Source of the DNA: Patescibacteria group bacterium
GTDB lineage: Bacteria; Patescibacteriota; Patescibacteriia; Patescibacteriales; UBA12465
Direction: 5' to 3'
NCBI GenBank assembly: GCA_021734825.1
Contig: JAIPIE010000016.1
Span: 1-15,115, forward strand
Length of the DNA stretch: 15,115 nucleotides
Below are positions 7,531 to 13,358 of the stretch, piece by piece. The translations under genes and the position numbers were made by a program. A model generated the notes under the pieces. The model was given only the letters and a program-made list of their open reading frames with translations. It was not told where the DNA came from and made no database searches. Positions within the stretch are counted from its first letter, which is position 1; each line of letters starts with the position of its first letter.

Positions 7531-8343
7531 ATGTTAAATACTATTGCTTGGATAGTGGCCATTATTTCTATTTTAAGTATCATCTATATTATTATCCGTA
7601 AATTTCCGGCTCTATCTATTTTAGATGTGGAAAATATTCCCGGAGAAAAGGAGGCCAAGTTTAAAGAACAGATTTTGCGTCAACGTCTTGAACGTGATTT
7701 TGGTCGGGCGGCTAAAATTTACTTACGTTTTCGTGGTCTTGTCGGTGGGCTTATTGGTGGCTTTTTAAGAAGACATTATCAAAAGTTAAGCAAGGTCCGT
7801 GATGATTTGCGCAGACAAAAGAAGTTAAGTTTTAGTGAAAAGAAAGAAAGAATTGAGGATTTATTTATGCGCGCAAAGAATGCTTTAGCGGAGGATGATT
7901 ATGAGGTAGCTGAAAAAAATTTAATTGAAGTTATTAGTTTAGACGCTAAGCGCCTGTTGGCTTTTTTAGATTTGGCCGAGGTCTATCGCTTGCGTAAGAA
8001 TTTTTCAGAAGCTAAAGCCACTTTAGAGCACGCCTTAAAGCTCGCCCTGCAACTTAGTCGTGATCCGGAAATGCTGGAAGGGATTATTGTGGCGGAAATT
8101 CATTTTTCTTTGGCTTGGATATGTTTTGAGCTCAGCTTATTAGATGAATCCTTGGAATATATTCGTCAAGCCCTTGATGCCGAGCCGAATAATCCGCGTT
8201 ACCTTGATTTAATTTTAGATTTAAGTATAATGAGAAAAGATAAAAAATTAGCTTTAGCTTCTTGGGAGAAATTGGCCACTGCCAATCCGGAGAATAAGAA
8301 ATTAGAAGAATTAAAGACCAAGATTGATTTATTATCTGATTAG
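7531..8343 (+). CDS. Membrane-anchored TPR protein
   Basis: The 270-residue protein has one N-terminal membrane segment (about 4-22, ending in IIRKFP, so a positive cytoplasmic side), a basic linker (about 70-100), then helical TPR-like repeats from about residue 105. Repeat units contain AKNALAEDDYEVAEKNLIEVISLD, LAEVYRLRKNFSEAKATLEHAL and FELSLLDESLEYIRQALDAEPNNP, with the alternating Ala/Leu/Tyr pattern of TPRs. It is likely a scaffold for an assembly at the inner face of the membrane. Partners are unknown. It starts 11 bases after tpiA and ends ten bases before tRNA-Thr, so the tRNA is probably on the same transcript. Confidence 0.8.
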   Translation: MLNTIAWIVAIISILSIIYIIIRKFPALSILDVENIPGEKEAKFKEQILRQRLERDFGRAAKIYLRFRGLVGGLIGGFLRRHYQKLSKVRDDLRRQKKLSFSEKKERIEDLFMRAKNALAEDDYEVAEKNLIEVISLDAKRLLAFLDLAEVYRLRKNFSEAKATLEHALKLALQLSRDPEMLEGIIVAEIHFSLAWICFELSLLDESLEYIRQALDAEPNNPRYLDLILDLSIMRKDKKLALASWEKLATANPENKKLEELKTKIDLLSD

Positions 8344-8352
8344 AATAAGTTC

Positions 8353-8425
8353 GCCGTTTTAGCTCAGTTGGTAGAGCATTTCCATGGTAAGGAAAAGGTC
8401 TCGGGTTCAAATCCCGAAAACGGCT
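8353..8425 (+). tRNA. tRNA-Thr (GGT)
   Basis: Acceptor GCCGTTT pairs with AAACGGC. The D arm is GCTC..GAGC with AGTTGGTA. The anticodon stem TTTCC/GGAAA encloses ATGGTAA, giving anticodon GGT (8386-8388). The T arm TCGGG-TTCAAAT-CCCGA is normal. CCA is not encoded. It follows the TPR gene directly. Confidence 0.97.
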
Positions 8426-8430
8426 CAGAT

Positions 8431-8467
8431 AAAAAGCCACCACATTTTATGTAGTGGTTTTGTTTTA
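8431..8467 (+). terminator. Terminator after tRNA-Thr
   Basis: CCACCACAT (8437-8445) pairs with ATGTAGTGG (8449-8457) with one mismatch, followed by TTTTGTTTT. It ends the epimerase-tpiA-TPR-tRNA unit. Confidence 0.8.
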
Positions 8468-8473
8468 TATGAA

Positions 8474-8502
8474 AAAAGCCACTCCTCTAAGGATTGGCTT
8501 TT
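8474..8502. terminator. Bidirectional hairpin terminator
   Basis: AAAAGCCA (8474-8481) pairs with TGGCTTTT (8495-8502), with an inner TCCT/AGGA stem. The minus strand has a T run after the stem (complement of 8472-8477), suited to ending the minus-strand gene at 8548-9009. Confidence 0.65.
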
Positions 8503-8507
8503 GTGAG

Positions 8508-8535
8508 ACGAATAAGGATTTTTTATCTTATTCGT
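8508..8535. terminator. Second hairpin below the minus-strand gene
   Basis: ACGAATAAG (8508-8516) pairs perfectly with CTTATTCGT (8527-8535) around a T-rich ten-base loop. It lies between the 153-residue gene and the hairpin at 8474-8502, so that gene has two tandem hairpins. Confidence 0.5.
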
Positions 8536-8547
8536 TTAGTAATTTCT

Positions 8548-9009
8548 TCAATCTGATGTAGATTGGTAATGAGCCTGCCGTCTGGTTTTTATTAATTCAG
8601 TAATTTCTTTAAAGGTAATTGAATCAGGAAAAATTTTCCTTCCCGTCAAACTATTGTTATACAGTTTTAACTGCCGGTTGTGAGTTTTTACTCTTTCAAT
8701 TATTCTTTTCAATTGCTGCTCATCTTGCTTATTTAAACGTTCAGGACCATCAGGGATGCTGCTGTGAATAATTAATTGGTCTGCATCATTTAACATCCTT
8801 TCAAATTCAGCCTCTCTTAGTGGCATATTGAATGCAAACCATATTACTTTCCCCATCTCTGCCATAAACAGCTTGTGAACACTGGCAGCGCTACAAAGTT
8901 CAGTCCCCTCTACGTTGGTCTGATCAAGACTGAGCAGAACAATGCTGTGGGCCGTCTTTTTTTTAGTAGCTCCTAACCCTTGTAGATAATTAATACTGCT
9001 TTCTCTCAT
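8548..9009 (-). CDS. Hypothetical protein, 153 residues
   Basis: I do not recognise this protein. It is soluble, has no signal peptide or membrane segment, and is mixed alpha/beta by eye. A hydrophobic strand HSIVLLSLD (21-29), a second strand GKVIWFAFN (53-61), a third QLIIHSSI (78-85) and a long charged helix NKQDEQQLKRIIERVKTH (93-110) alternate in a Rossmann-like way. The C-terminus is basic. The start has no Shine-Dalgarno, but a promoter of perfect consensus lies 49 bases upstream, which strongly supports a real gene. It ends in TGA, the only TGA stop in the window. It is divergent from the two-gene plus-strand unit at 9281-11178 and may regulate it or act with it; that is inference. 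Confidence 0.6.
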   Translation of the reverse strand: MRESSINYLQGLGATKKKTAHSIVLLSLDQTNVEGTELCSAASVHKLFMAEMGKVIWFAFNMPLREAEFERMLNDADQLIIHSSIPDGPERLNKQDEQQLKRIIERVKTHNRQLKLYNNSLTGRKIFPDSITFKEITELIKTRRQAHYQSTSD

Positions 9010-9057
9010 TACTTTTACTTTTTTTTAATTGTTAATGAATATGTGAATTATGGAACT

Positions 9058-9086
9058 ATTATAAAAGAATTATTACAGATTGTCAA
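9058..9086 (-). promoter_or_regulatory. Consensus promoter for the 153-residue gene
   Basis: On the minus strand: TTGACA (9086-9081), exactly 17 bases, TATAAT (9063-9058). All twelve hexamer bases match the sigma-70 consensus. Start expected near 9051, about 40 bases before the ATG. Confidence 0.85.
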
Positions 9087-9158
9087 ATGTTTGATAGATA
9101 TTATTTTATTTAATATTAGGTTAATTTATATGAAAATAATGATTAAATTACAAAAGTA

Positions 9159-9187
9159 TTGACATAAGTATAAAAATGTGCTATAAT
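9159..9187 (+). promoter_or_regulatory. Consensus promoter for the 230/397-residue operon
   Basis: TTGACA (9159-9164), exactly 17 bases, TATAAT (9182-9187), preceded by TGTGC, which includes an extended -10 TG. All twelve hexamer bases match. Start expected near 9194, giving a leader of about 87 bases that includes GATCTTTGAAAA (9228-9239) and a weak GGTG/CACC hairpin. Confidence 0.88.
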
Positions 9188-9263
9188 TCTGGGGTAAATA
9201 AGGTGATATATAGGCACCGGTTTACACGATCTTTGAAAATAATCACACAAAAAATAACTAAAA

Positions 9264-9269
9264 AAGGAG
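9264..9269 (+). promoter_or_regulatory. Shine-Dalgarno deciding the start at 9281
   Basis: AAGGAG lies 11 bases before ATG 9281. The same frame is open back to an ATG at 9176, but that codon lies inside the promoter, upstream of the expected transcription start. Confidence 0.7.
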
Positions 9270-9280
9270 ACCAAGAGTGT

Positions 9281-9973
9281 ATGAAAGAAGCTCTGGTTAA
9301 AAAAATGAATGTAAAAAATGCTTTTGAGATTGGGGGCATAGTCCTCGGTCATGAACTTATTGAGAAAGCGCTGAATTCTGTTCTTGATGGCGCTAAAAAA
9401 CATGGAGGAGATTTTCTTAAATCAAGCTTCATGGGCTTAGGGACAGATGACGAAGCTCTGTTCAATTCTGCGATTGCTTATGCAGTCTTTGGGTTAAAGG
9501 TTGATCCAGCAAAAATGATGGAAGTATTGCAAGTTATTAATTCTTTTCCTCGTCCGTCTAAACTTAGAATCATTCAGATTATTGGTAAGGATGAACAAGA
9601 AGTGCATATCGAAATCCCATCAATGGATGGAGATGTGGTGCGCACTGACAAAAAAGGAAAAGTAGTCTTCGAGAAGACTGTATTGAAAGCCAACGTTAGA
9701 GGCGGGCAGACTTTGCAGCTTTGGTCAACATTAACCAAGGAAAACATAAAACTTGCTGTAGAAGCAGGTAATATGGACAACCCCATGGGAGATAAAATTG
9801 CAGAATTTGTTTCTGTAGACAATCTTCTAAAAGGAGCCAAAGCAATTGCTAAGGCTGCTGATTCTTCTTACAAGGCCACTAAAAATGGCTTTGATGCAAT
9901 AGGAAATGATTTAGTTAAACCGAACGCCATCAGCAGATTTGCTGATAAATTCAGAAAAAATAAAAAACCGTAA
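9281..9973 (+). CDS. Hypothetical protein with annexin-like GLGTDDE motif
   Basis: I cannot assign this 230-residue soluble protein. The first half is helical: FEIGGIVLGHELIEKALNSV (15-34), then FMGLGTDDEALFNSAIAYAVFG (50-71) and PAKMMEVLQVINSFP (76-90). The GLGTDDE string (52-58) resembles the calcium-binding GxGTDE loop of annexin repeats and is followed by a helix, but I see no second repeat, so this may be chance. The middle looks like a beta region (KLRIIQIIG, EVHIEIPS, GKVVFEKTVLKANV, 94-139) and the C-terminus is Lys-rich and helical. The start at 9281 is chosen from the Shine-Dalgarno and the promoter. It is followed after 11 bases by a membrane protein gene, and the two are probably one operon. 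Confidence 0.7.
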   Translation: MKEALVKKMNVKNAFEIGGIVLGHELIEKALNSVLDGAKKHGGDFLKSSFMGLGTDDEALFNSAIAYAVFGLKVDPAKMMEVLQVINSFPRPSKLRIIQIIGKDEQEVHIEIPSMDGDVVRTDKKGKVVFEKTVLKANVRGGQTLQLWSTLTKENIKLAVEAGNMDNPMGDKIAEFVSVDNLLKGAKAIAKAADSSYKATKNGFDAIGNDLVKPNAISRFADKFRKNKKP

Positions 9974-9984
9974 AAACTAAAAAG

Positions 9985-11178
9985 ATGGTAGCAATGTTTG
10001 TAATAGTGGTTATTGCCATAGTAGTTGGTTTAATCATTTCACCGTCCTTTAGAAACGGTGTAGTAAAATTAGTCACGGATATCGTGACAATTATTTTTGG
10101 TGTGAGCAGAGTATATGCCATTGTGGCAGGAGCCGCGATTATCTTAAGTCTAATTCTTCTGATAATTGCTTTGTCTGTACAAAACTATGTTTTTTCAGGT
10201 TTTGTATTTTTGTTTGCTTGCGCACTCTTCATGATAGTTTGGCTTCCTTTAGGGGTAGTTCTTAGACTATTCAAAGTCAATTCAGCTGTAGTACCAGTCG
10301 GCGTCAGGTCGTTCTTCGCTTGGGTTGCCTTTGTTGCATTTTTAGCAATAATATCCCCAGGGTTATTCTCACTTAAGGCCACACTAGCTGCGGCAGTATT
10401 AGCCATTTTTTTCTTAGCTATTCCTTCCAGGATTAAAGTCTTAGAAAAAATCTTAATGCCACTTGTGGTAATTATGGTTTTAGTAATTGGCTGGCAGCAC
10501 TTCTTTCCTGAAGATTTTCGTTCTTCAGTTAGATATGCTCAATCGTGGTCCAAAAGAGTTAACAGCTCTAAAGATCGCGGTAGTATCGGAAATGAAACAG
10601 AAGCCGCTACTAGTTATGCGCAGTTATTAAAGGACGTTGACGTTCTTTATGTTAAGTCCAATTTATTATTAGACTCAGACACCTCCAGACACTTAAAGAG
10701 GGGGGATGTTGTTCGACTGGTTGATCATAAAGACGCAGTTACTGTTTATGAGGGACAAGGTTTCGTTGAGATTCAATTGAAAAATGCTCAGGGAACTTAT
10801 TTTAAAGGACCTAAATATTGGATTGAAGCTGAGTTTGTGCAAATTGCTTCTCCTCGTGACATAGTTGCCGAGGATGAATCTCTTTTGCCAAGTGCACCAT
10901 TGACTCAGGTAGTAAGTCCCGTTAGGACTGTATCCTTCGGAGCTGGAACTTATGTTTTACCAATTCAAGCTGGTGAAACAGTGAGATTAATTACCACCCC
11001 ATCAAAAGACGGTTGTGGTTTACTCAGTATGGCGTCTCCAACTTTTTCCTATCAATTTAAATTTGATGGAAGTAGCTGGCAAAACGACGGACCCAACGCG
11101 ATCTATCCTTACATGAGGAACCCAACATGTCTCCTCCGCTCTCAGAGTGGAGATGTAATAACAATAACGGTGCTATAA
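9985..11178 (+). CDS. Polytopic membrane protein with C-terminal beta domains
   Basis: I do not recognise this family. The 397-residue protein has about six hydrophobic segments (roughly 2-19, 43-63, 66-92, 107-125, 130-147 and 154-171), then a soluble half. Residues 218-290 (VLYVKSNLLLDSDTSRHLKRGDVVRL and onward) look like an SH3-like barrel. Residues about 310-397 have the alternating strands of a small beta sandwich, with AGETVRLITTPS and two cysteines (C344, C382) that could form a disulfide if outside the cell. It probably displays a binding domain at the cell surface. An alternative ATG lies nine bases downstream; no Shine-Dalgarno separates them. It lies 11 bases after the previous gene, with a strong terminator downstream. 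Confidence 0.75.
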   Translation: MVAMFVIVVIAIVVGLIISPSFRNGVVKLVTDIVTIIFGVSRVYAIVAGAAIILSLILLIIALSVQNYVFSGFVFLFACALFMIVWLPLGVVLRLFKVNSAVVPVGVRSFFAWVAFVAFLAIISPGLFSLKATLAAAVLAIFFLAIPSRIKVLEKILMPLVVIMVLVIGWQHFFPEDFRSSVRYAQSWSKRVNSSKDRGSIGNETEAATSYAQLLKDVDVLYVKSNLLLDSDTSRHLKRGDVVRLVDHKDAVTVYEGQGFVEIQLKNAQGTYFKGPKYWIEAEFVQIASPRDIVAEDESLLPSAPLTQVVSPVRTVSFGAGTYVLPIQAGETVRLITTPSKDGCGLLSMASPTFSYQFKFDGSSWQNDGPNAIYPYMRNPTCLLRSQSGDVITITVL

Positions 11179-11198
11179 AAATTAAGCACCAACATTAT

Positions 11199-11231
11199 AG
11201 AGGTAACCCAACAGGTTACCTCTTTTTTATT
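11199..11231 (+). terminator. Strong terminator of the cassette operon
   Basis: AGAGGTAACC (11199-11208) pairs perfectly with GGTTACCTCT (11214-11223) around CAACA, followed by a T-rich tail. Confidence 0.93.
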
Positions 11232-11276
11232 TTTTTGAAAAATGATATAATTATAATAAGATTTAATATTTATAAT

Positions 11277-11648
11277 ATGAGAAAAGTTATTATCGCTAGT
11301 CTATTTTTTGCCTTGCTTCTTTTTGGGTCTATGCCTCAAGTGTTTGCAGGAGAGTCTGGTTGCCCTGATGGCAAATGCACTATTACCAACCCCCTTGATG
11401 GCGCTGGCATTGATAGTCCTCAGACCCTAATTGGTAGAATAATTAATAGTGTTCTTGGTGTTGTTGGTTCTTTAGCTCTGGTAATGTTTATTTATGGTGG
11501 CCTTATTTGGATGACTTCTTCTGGTAGTTCTGAACAGGTAAAGAAGGGAAGAGATATATTAATTTGGGCAGCAATTGGTTTAGTTATTATTTTTTCTGCC
11601 TATGGGCTAGTCCGTTTTGTGATTATTGGTGTTGGCGCTGGTGCTTAG
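11277..11648 (+). CDS. Pilin-like (VirB2/TrbC, Mbov_0395-type) membrane protein
   Basis: The 123-residue protein has a signal peptide (1-24, likely cleaved after VFA), a short Cys-containing exported stretch (GCPDGKC, 28-34), then two membrane helices (about 56-78 and 94-117) separated by a polar loop SSGSSEQVKKGRD. The pattern SLALVMFIYGGLIWMTSSG...WAAIGLVIIFSAYGLVRFVI is characteristic of the VirB2/TrbC-like pilin family annotated in mycoplasmas and many CPR bacteria. Whether it forms a pilus or a membrane pore is unknown; no other secretion genes lie nearby. The frame is open further upstream to 11127, but that would run through a terminator, so the ATG with a signal peptide is taken. Start-proximal sequence is TATAAT-rich with no Shine-Dalgarno. 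Confidence 0.87.
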   Translation: MRKVIIASLFFALLLFGSMPQVFAGESGCPDGKCTITNPLDGAGIDSPQTLIGRIINSVLGVVGSLALVMFIYGGLIWMTSSGSSEQVKKGRDILIWAAIGLVIIFSAYGLVRFVIIGVGAGA

Positions 11649-11681
11649 CCTCTTAGATTAATTTCAAATTTGATTATAAAT

Positions 11682-11712
11682 AACAATCGCATTTTTGATG
11701 CGGTTGTTTTAT
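11682..11712 (+). terminator. Terminator after the pilin-like gene
   Basis: AACAATCGCAT (11682-11692) pairs with ATGCGGTTGTT (11698-11708), 11 bp with one G-U pair, then TTTTAT. Confidence 0.85.
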
Positions 11713-11766
11713 ATGGTGGCGCTTAATGTTAGCCGTGTGCGAACGAAGTGAGTTATACGCGGAGGT

Positions 11767-11794
11767 TTGACAATTATGAGATATTTTATATAAT
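11767..11794 (+). promoter_or_regulatory. tRNA-Tyr promoter
   Basis: TTGACA (11767-11772), 16 bases, TATAAT (11789-11794): both hexamers are perfect. Start expected near 11802, about 31 bases before the tRNA. Confidence 0.85.
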
Positions 11795-11832
11795 GAGAAC
11801 AGCTTTTGATAATTTATATCATCTGTAATTTT

Positions 11833-11915
11833 GGGTCGGTACCGAAGCGGTCAAACGGGACAGACTGTAAATCTGTTGGCTCACGCCTTCGCGGGTTCGA
11901 ATCCAGCCCGGCCCA
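11833..11915 (+). tRNA. tRNA-Tyr (GTA)
   Basis: Acceptor GGGTCGG pairs with CCGGCCC (one G-U). The anticodon arm ACAGA-CTGTAAA-TCTGT gives GTA (11867-11869). A long type II variable arm follows, as expected for bacterial tRNA-Tyr. The T loop TTCGAAT is normal; the T stem GCGGG/CCAGC has one G-A mismatch. CCA is not encoded. Confidence 0.95.
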
Positions 11916-11917
11916 CA

Positions 11918-11948
11918 AAAAACTCCCATTTTGGGAGTTTTTGTTTTT
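11918..11948 (+). terminator. Terminator after tRNA-Tyr
   Basis: AAAAACTCCCA (11918-11928) pairs with TGGGAGTTTTT (11932-11942), 11 bp, then GTTTTT. Confidence 0.9.
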
Positions 11949-11957
11949 ATAAATATT

Positions 11958-11966
11958 TGCTATAAT
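11958..11966 (+). promoter_or_regulatory. Leaderless extended -10 promoter before mutM unit
   Basis: TGCTATAAT is an extended -10 with a perfect hexamer (11961-11966). The next ATG is at 11975, eight bases after the hexamer, as in the epimerase promoter. No clear -35 is seen, since that region is the T tail of the tRNA-Tyr terminator. Confidence 0.65.
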
Positions 11967-11974
11967 GTCTTTAT

Positions 11975-12079
11975 ATGCCTTTAATTGATCCAGATAAAAT
12001 TGGTTGGAGTTTGGCTAAGATTTTTACAGTTGAACTCATATCTTTAGCGATTATAATTCTTGTAATTACTGTTTTGTAA
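11975..12079 (+). CDS. 34-residue single-pass membrane peptide upstream of mutM
   Basis: A short open frame encodes MPLIDPDKIGWSLAKIF followed by a hydrophobic segment (about 19-34) ending in VITVL. It would be a one-helix membrane peptide with its N-terminus outside the helix. It has a well-placed leaderless extended -10 promoter eight bases before the ATG. It ends in TAA one base before the mutM ATG, in the same TAATATG junction found at two other operon joints here. Those two facts favour a real translated gene, either with its own role or as a leader that couples translation of mutM. I do not recognise a family. Confidence 0.55.
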   Translation: MPLIDPDKIGWSLAKIFTVELISLAIIILVITVL

Positions 12080-12080
12080 T

Positions 12081-12962
12081 ATGCCCGAATTACCAGAAGT
12101 GGAAACAGTCCGTCGCGATTTAAAGAAATATTTAGTCGGTGCTAGTTTTCAAAGTATAAAAATAATAGATTTTAAGAATGGCGCTCCTGGAGCGACTTTT
12201 TTGGCCAAAACATTAAAAGGACAGGAGATTAAAGATTTACGTCGCCGCGGTAAACTCCTTATTCTTGATTTAAGTAATCAGAACAAACATCTATTATTCC
12301 ATTTAAAAATGACAGGGCAACTTATCTATCAGCATAGCAATAAGTTATTGGCCGGTGGACATAGCTTATCTGAGGACTCTCTTTCAGCAGCGGTGGGTGG
12401 AAAATTACCGAATAAATACACTCGTGCTATTTTCCGCTTCAATCATGACGGAACTCTATATTTTAATGACTTGCGCAAGTTTGGTTATATCAAGCTGGTC
12501 GGTAGTCCTGAATTAAAGGAAATCTTACGCAATAACTATGGCCCGGAACCAATGGATAGGGAATTTAGCCCTGTCTATCTCGCAAAAATATTAAAACAAC
12601 GACGAGCGCCGATAAAGGCAGTCATATTAAATCAGCAATTAATTGCTGGTTTGGGTAATATTTATGCGGATGAAGCCTTGTTTGCTGCTAAAATTAGGCC
12701 TGATAGACTGGCTGAGAGCTTAAAAAATGGAGAAGTTCTTGCCCTGCAAGGGGCTATAGTAAATATTATCAAAAAAGCTATCAAAGCTCGGGGTACAACT
12801 TTCCGTAATTATGTGGACGCTCAGGGTAAAAGGGGTGGCTTTGCCCATTATCTACAAGTATATCAGCGTCAGGGACAACTTTGTTTTCTTTGTGCTAAGC
12901 CGGTTATGAAGATAAAAGTGGCTGGTCGTGGCACTCATTATTGTCCACATTGTCAAAAATAG
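12081..12962 (+). CDS. mutM: Formamidopyrimidine-DNA glycosylase
   Basis: MutM (Fpg) removes oxidised purines such as 8-oxoguanine and nicks the DNA by beta/delta elimination. The 293-residue protein starts with MPELPEVETV, giving the catalytic P2 and E3. K58 in RRRGKLL, LLFHLKMTGQL (71-81), FNDLRKFG (128-135) and QQLIAGLGNIYADEALF (185-201, helix-hairpin region) are all present. The C-terminal zinc finger uses C268, C271, C288 and C291, with the DNA-contacting Arg in AGRGTHYCPHC. It is about 20 residues longer than usual because of an insertion at about 86-112, after the HLKMTGQL block; the usual KHDHV turn there reads NKYTRAIF. Everything needed for activity is present. Translation is probably coupled to the small upstream gene. 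Confidence 0.96.
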   Translation: MPELPEVETVRRDLKKYLVGASFQSIKIIDFKNGAPGATFLAKTLKGQEIKDLRRRGKLLILDLSNQNKHLLFHLKMTGQLIYQHSNKLLAGGHSLSEDSLSAAVGGKLPNKYTRAIFRFNHDGTLYFNDLRKFGYIKLVGSPELKEILRNNYGPEPMDREFSPVYLAKILKQRRAPIKAVILNQQLIAGLGNIYADEALFAAKIRPDRLAESLKNGEVLALQGAIVNIIKKAIKARGTTFRNYVDAQGKRGGFAHYLQVYQRQGQLCFLCAKPVMKIKVAGRGTHYCPHCQK

Positions 12963-13014
12963 GGCATTAGCTCAATATTTACCTGATATCACCCGATAGT
13001 TTCGGCGAAAATGG

Positions 13015-13043
13015 TTGACTTTTGTTTGTTTTTTATTTATTGT
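13015..13043 (+). promoter_or_regulatory. Possible rpmG promoter
   Basis: TTGACT (13015-13020), 17 bases, TATTGT (13038-13043). Start near 13050 would give a leader of about 80 bases, which contains two GCGAAT copies (13084-13089, 13099-13104). No convincing terminator separates mutM from here; CCGA/TCGG at 12994-13006 is weak. Confidence 0.45.
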
Positions 13044-13129
13044 ATTAGTGTAATTAAATAATGTAAAAGTGTACGACTAGATTGCGAATTCAGGATTAGC
13101 GAATCGCGCCTTTGTCGTTTTTGTATCTT

Positions 13130-13285
13130 ATGTCCCAGGATAACATGATCAAGCTCGAATGCACGGAGTGCAAAACTGTAAATTATTTTTCTCACAAAAA
13201 TAAGAAAATTTTAAAGGAAAGATTAGAAATGAAGAAGTATTGCAGTACTTGTAAGAAGCATACAATGCATAAAGAAACAAAATAA
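13130..13285 (+). CDS. rpmG: Ribosomal protein L33
   Basis: L33 is a small protein of the large ribosomal subunit near the E site. The 51-residue protein reads MIKLECTECKTVNYFSHKNK and then KERLEMKKYCSTCKKHTMHKETK, the classic L33 pattern. Four cysteines (C11, C14, C38, C41) form a CxxC/CxxC zinc ribbon, so this is the zinc-binding type. Length is normal. The ATG has no Shine-Dalgarno; the bases before it are T-rich. It is followed immediately by a terminator, so it is a single-gene unit. Confidence 0.95.
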   Translation: MSQDNMIKLECTECKTVNYFSHKNKKILKERLEMKKYCSTCKKHTMHKETK

Positions 13286-13292
13286 ATTATTT

Positions 13293-13322
13293 CCGGCCGC
13301 TATATTTTGCGGCTGGGTTTTT
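13293..13322 (+). terminator. Terminator after rpmG
   Basis: CCGGCCGC (13293-13300) pairs with GCGGCTGG (13309-13316), 8 bp with one G-U, then GTTTTT. Confidence 0.85.
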
Positions 13323-13342
13323 ATAAGCTTTAGTTTTTAAGC

Positions 13343-13358
13343 GGTCGCTATGGCGACC
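13343..13358 (+). promoter_or_regulatory. Hairpin with start codon in its loop
   Basis: GGTCGC (13343-13348) and GCGACC (13353-13358) form a perfect 6-bp GC stem whose four-base loop is TATG, containing the first ATG of the AI-2E gene. It could display or restrict that start codon. A possible -10 (TATAAG, 13322-13327) lies upstream. Confidence 0.45.

Noticed and set aside
8132..8443. Minus-strand ORF of 103 codons containing RDLNPRPFPYHGNALPTE
   Set aside because: This peptide is the antisense reading of tRNA-Thr (8353-8425), a familiar spurious annotation. It also overlaps the TPR gene.
9176..9280. N-terminal extension of the 230-residue protein to ATG 9176
   Set aside because: That ATG lies between the -35 and -10 of the promoter, upstream of the expected transcript start; a Shine-Dalgarno supports 9281.
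8353..11231. Integrated element with att sites at tRNA-Thr
   Set aside because: No second copy of the tRNA 3' end and no integrase were seen in the window, so only a possible acquired module is reported.
11127..11276. Extension of the pilin-like gene to an upstream ATG
   Set aside because: It overlaps the end of the preceding gene and a strong terminator, and a signal peptide begins at 11277.
12964..12990. tRNA-like text (TTAGCTCA) after mutM
   Set aside because: No acceptor, anticodon or T arm can be folded around it.
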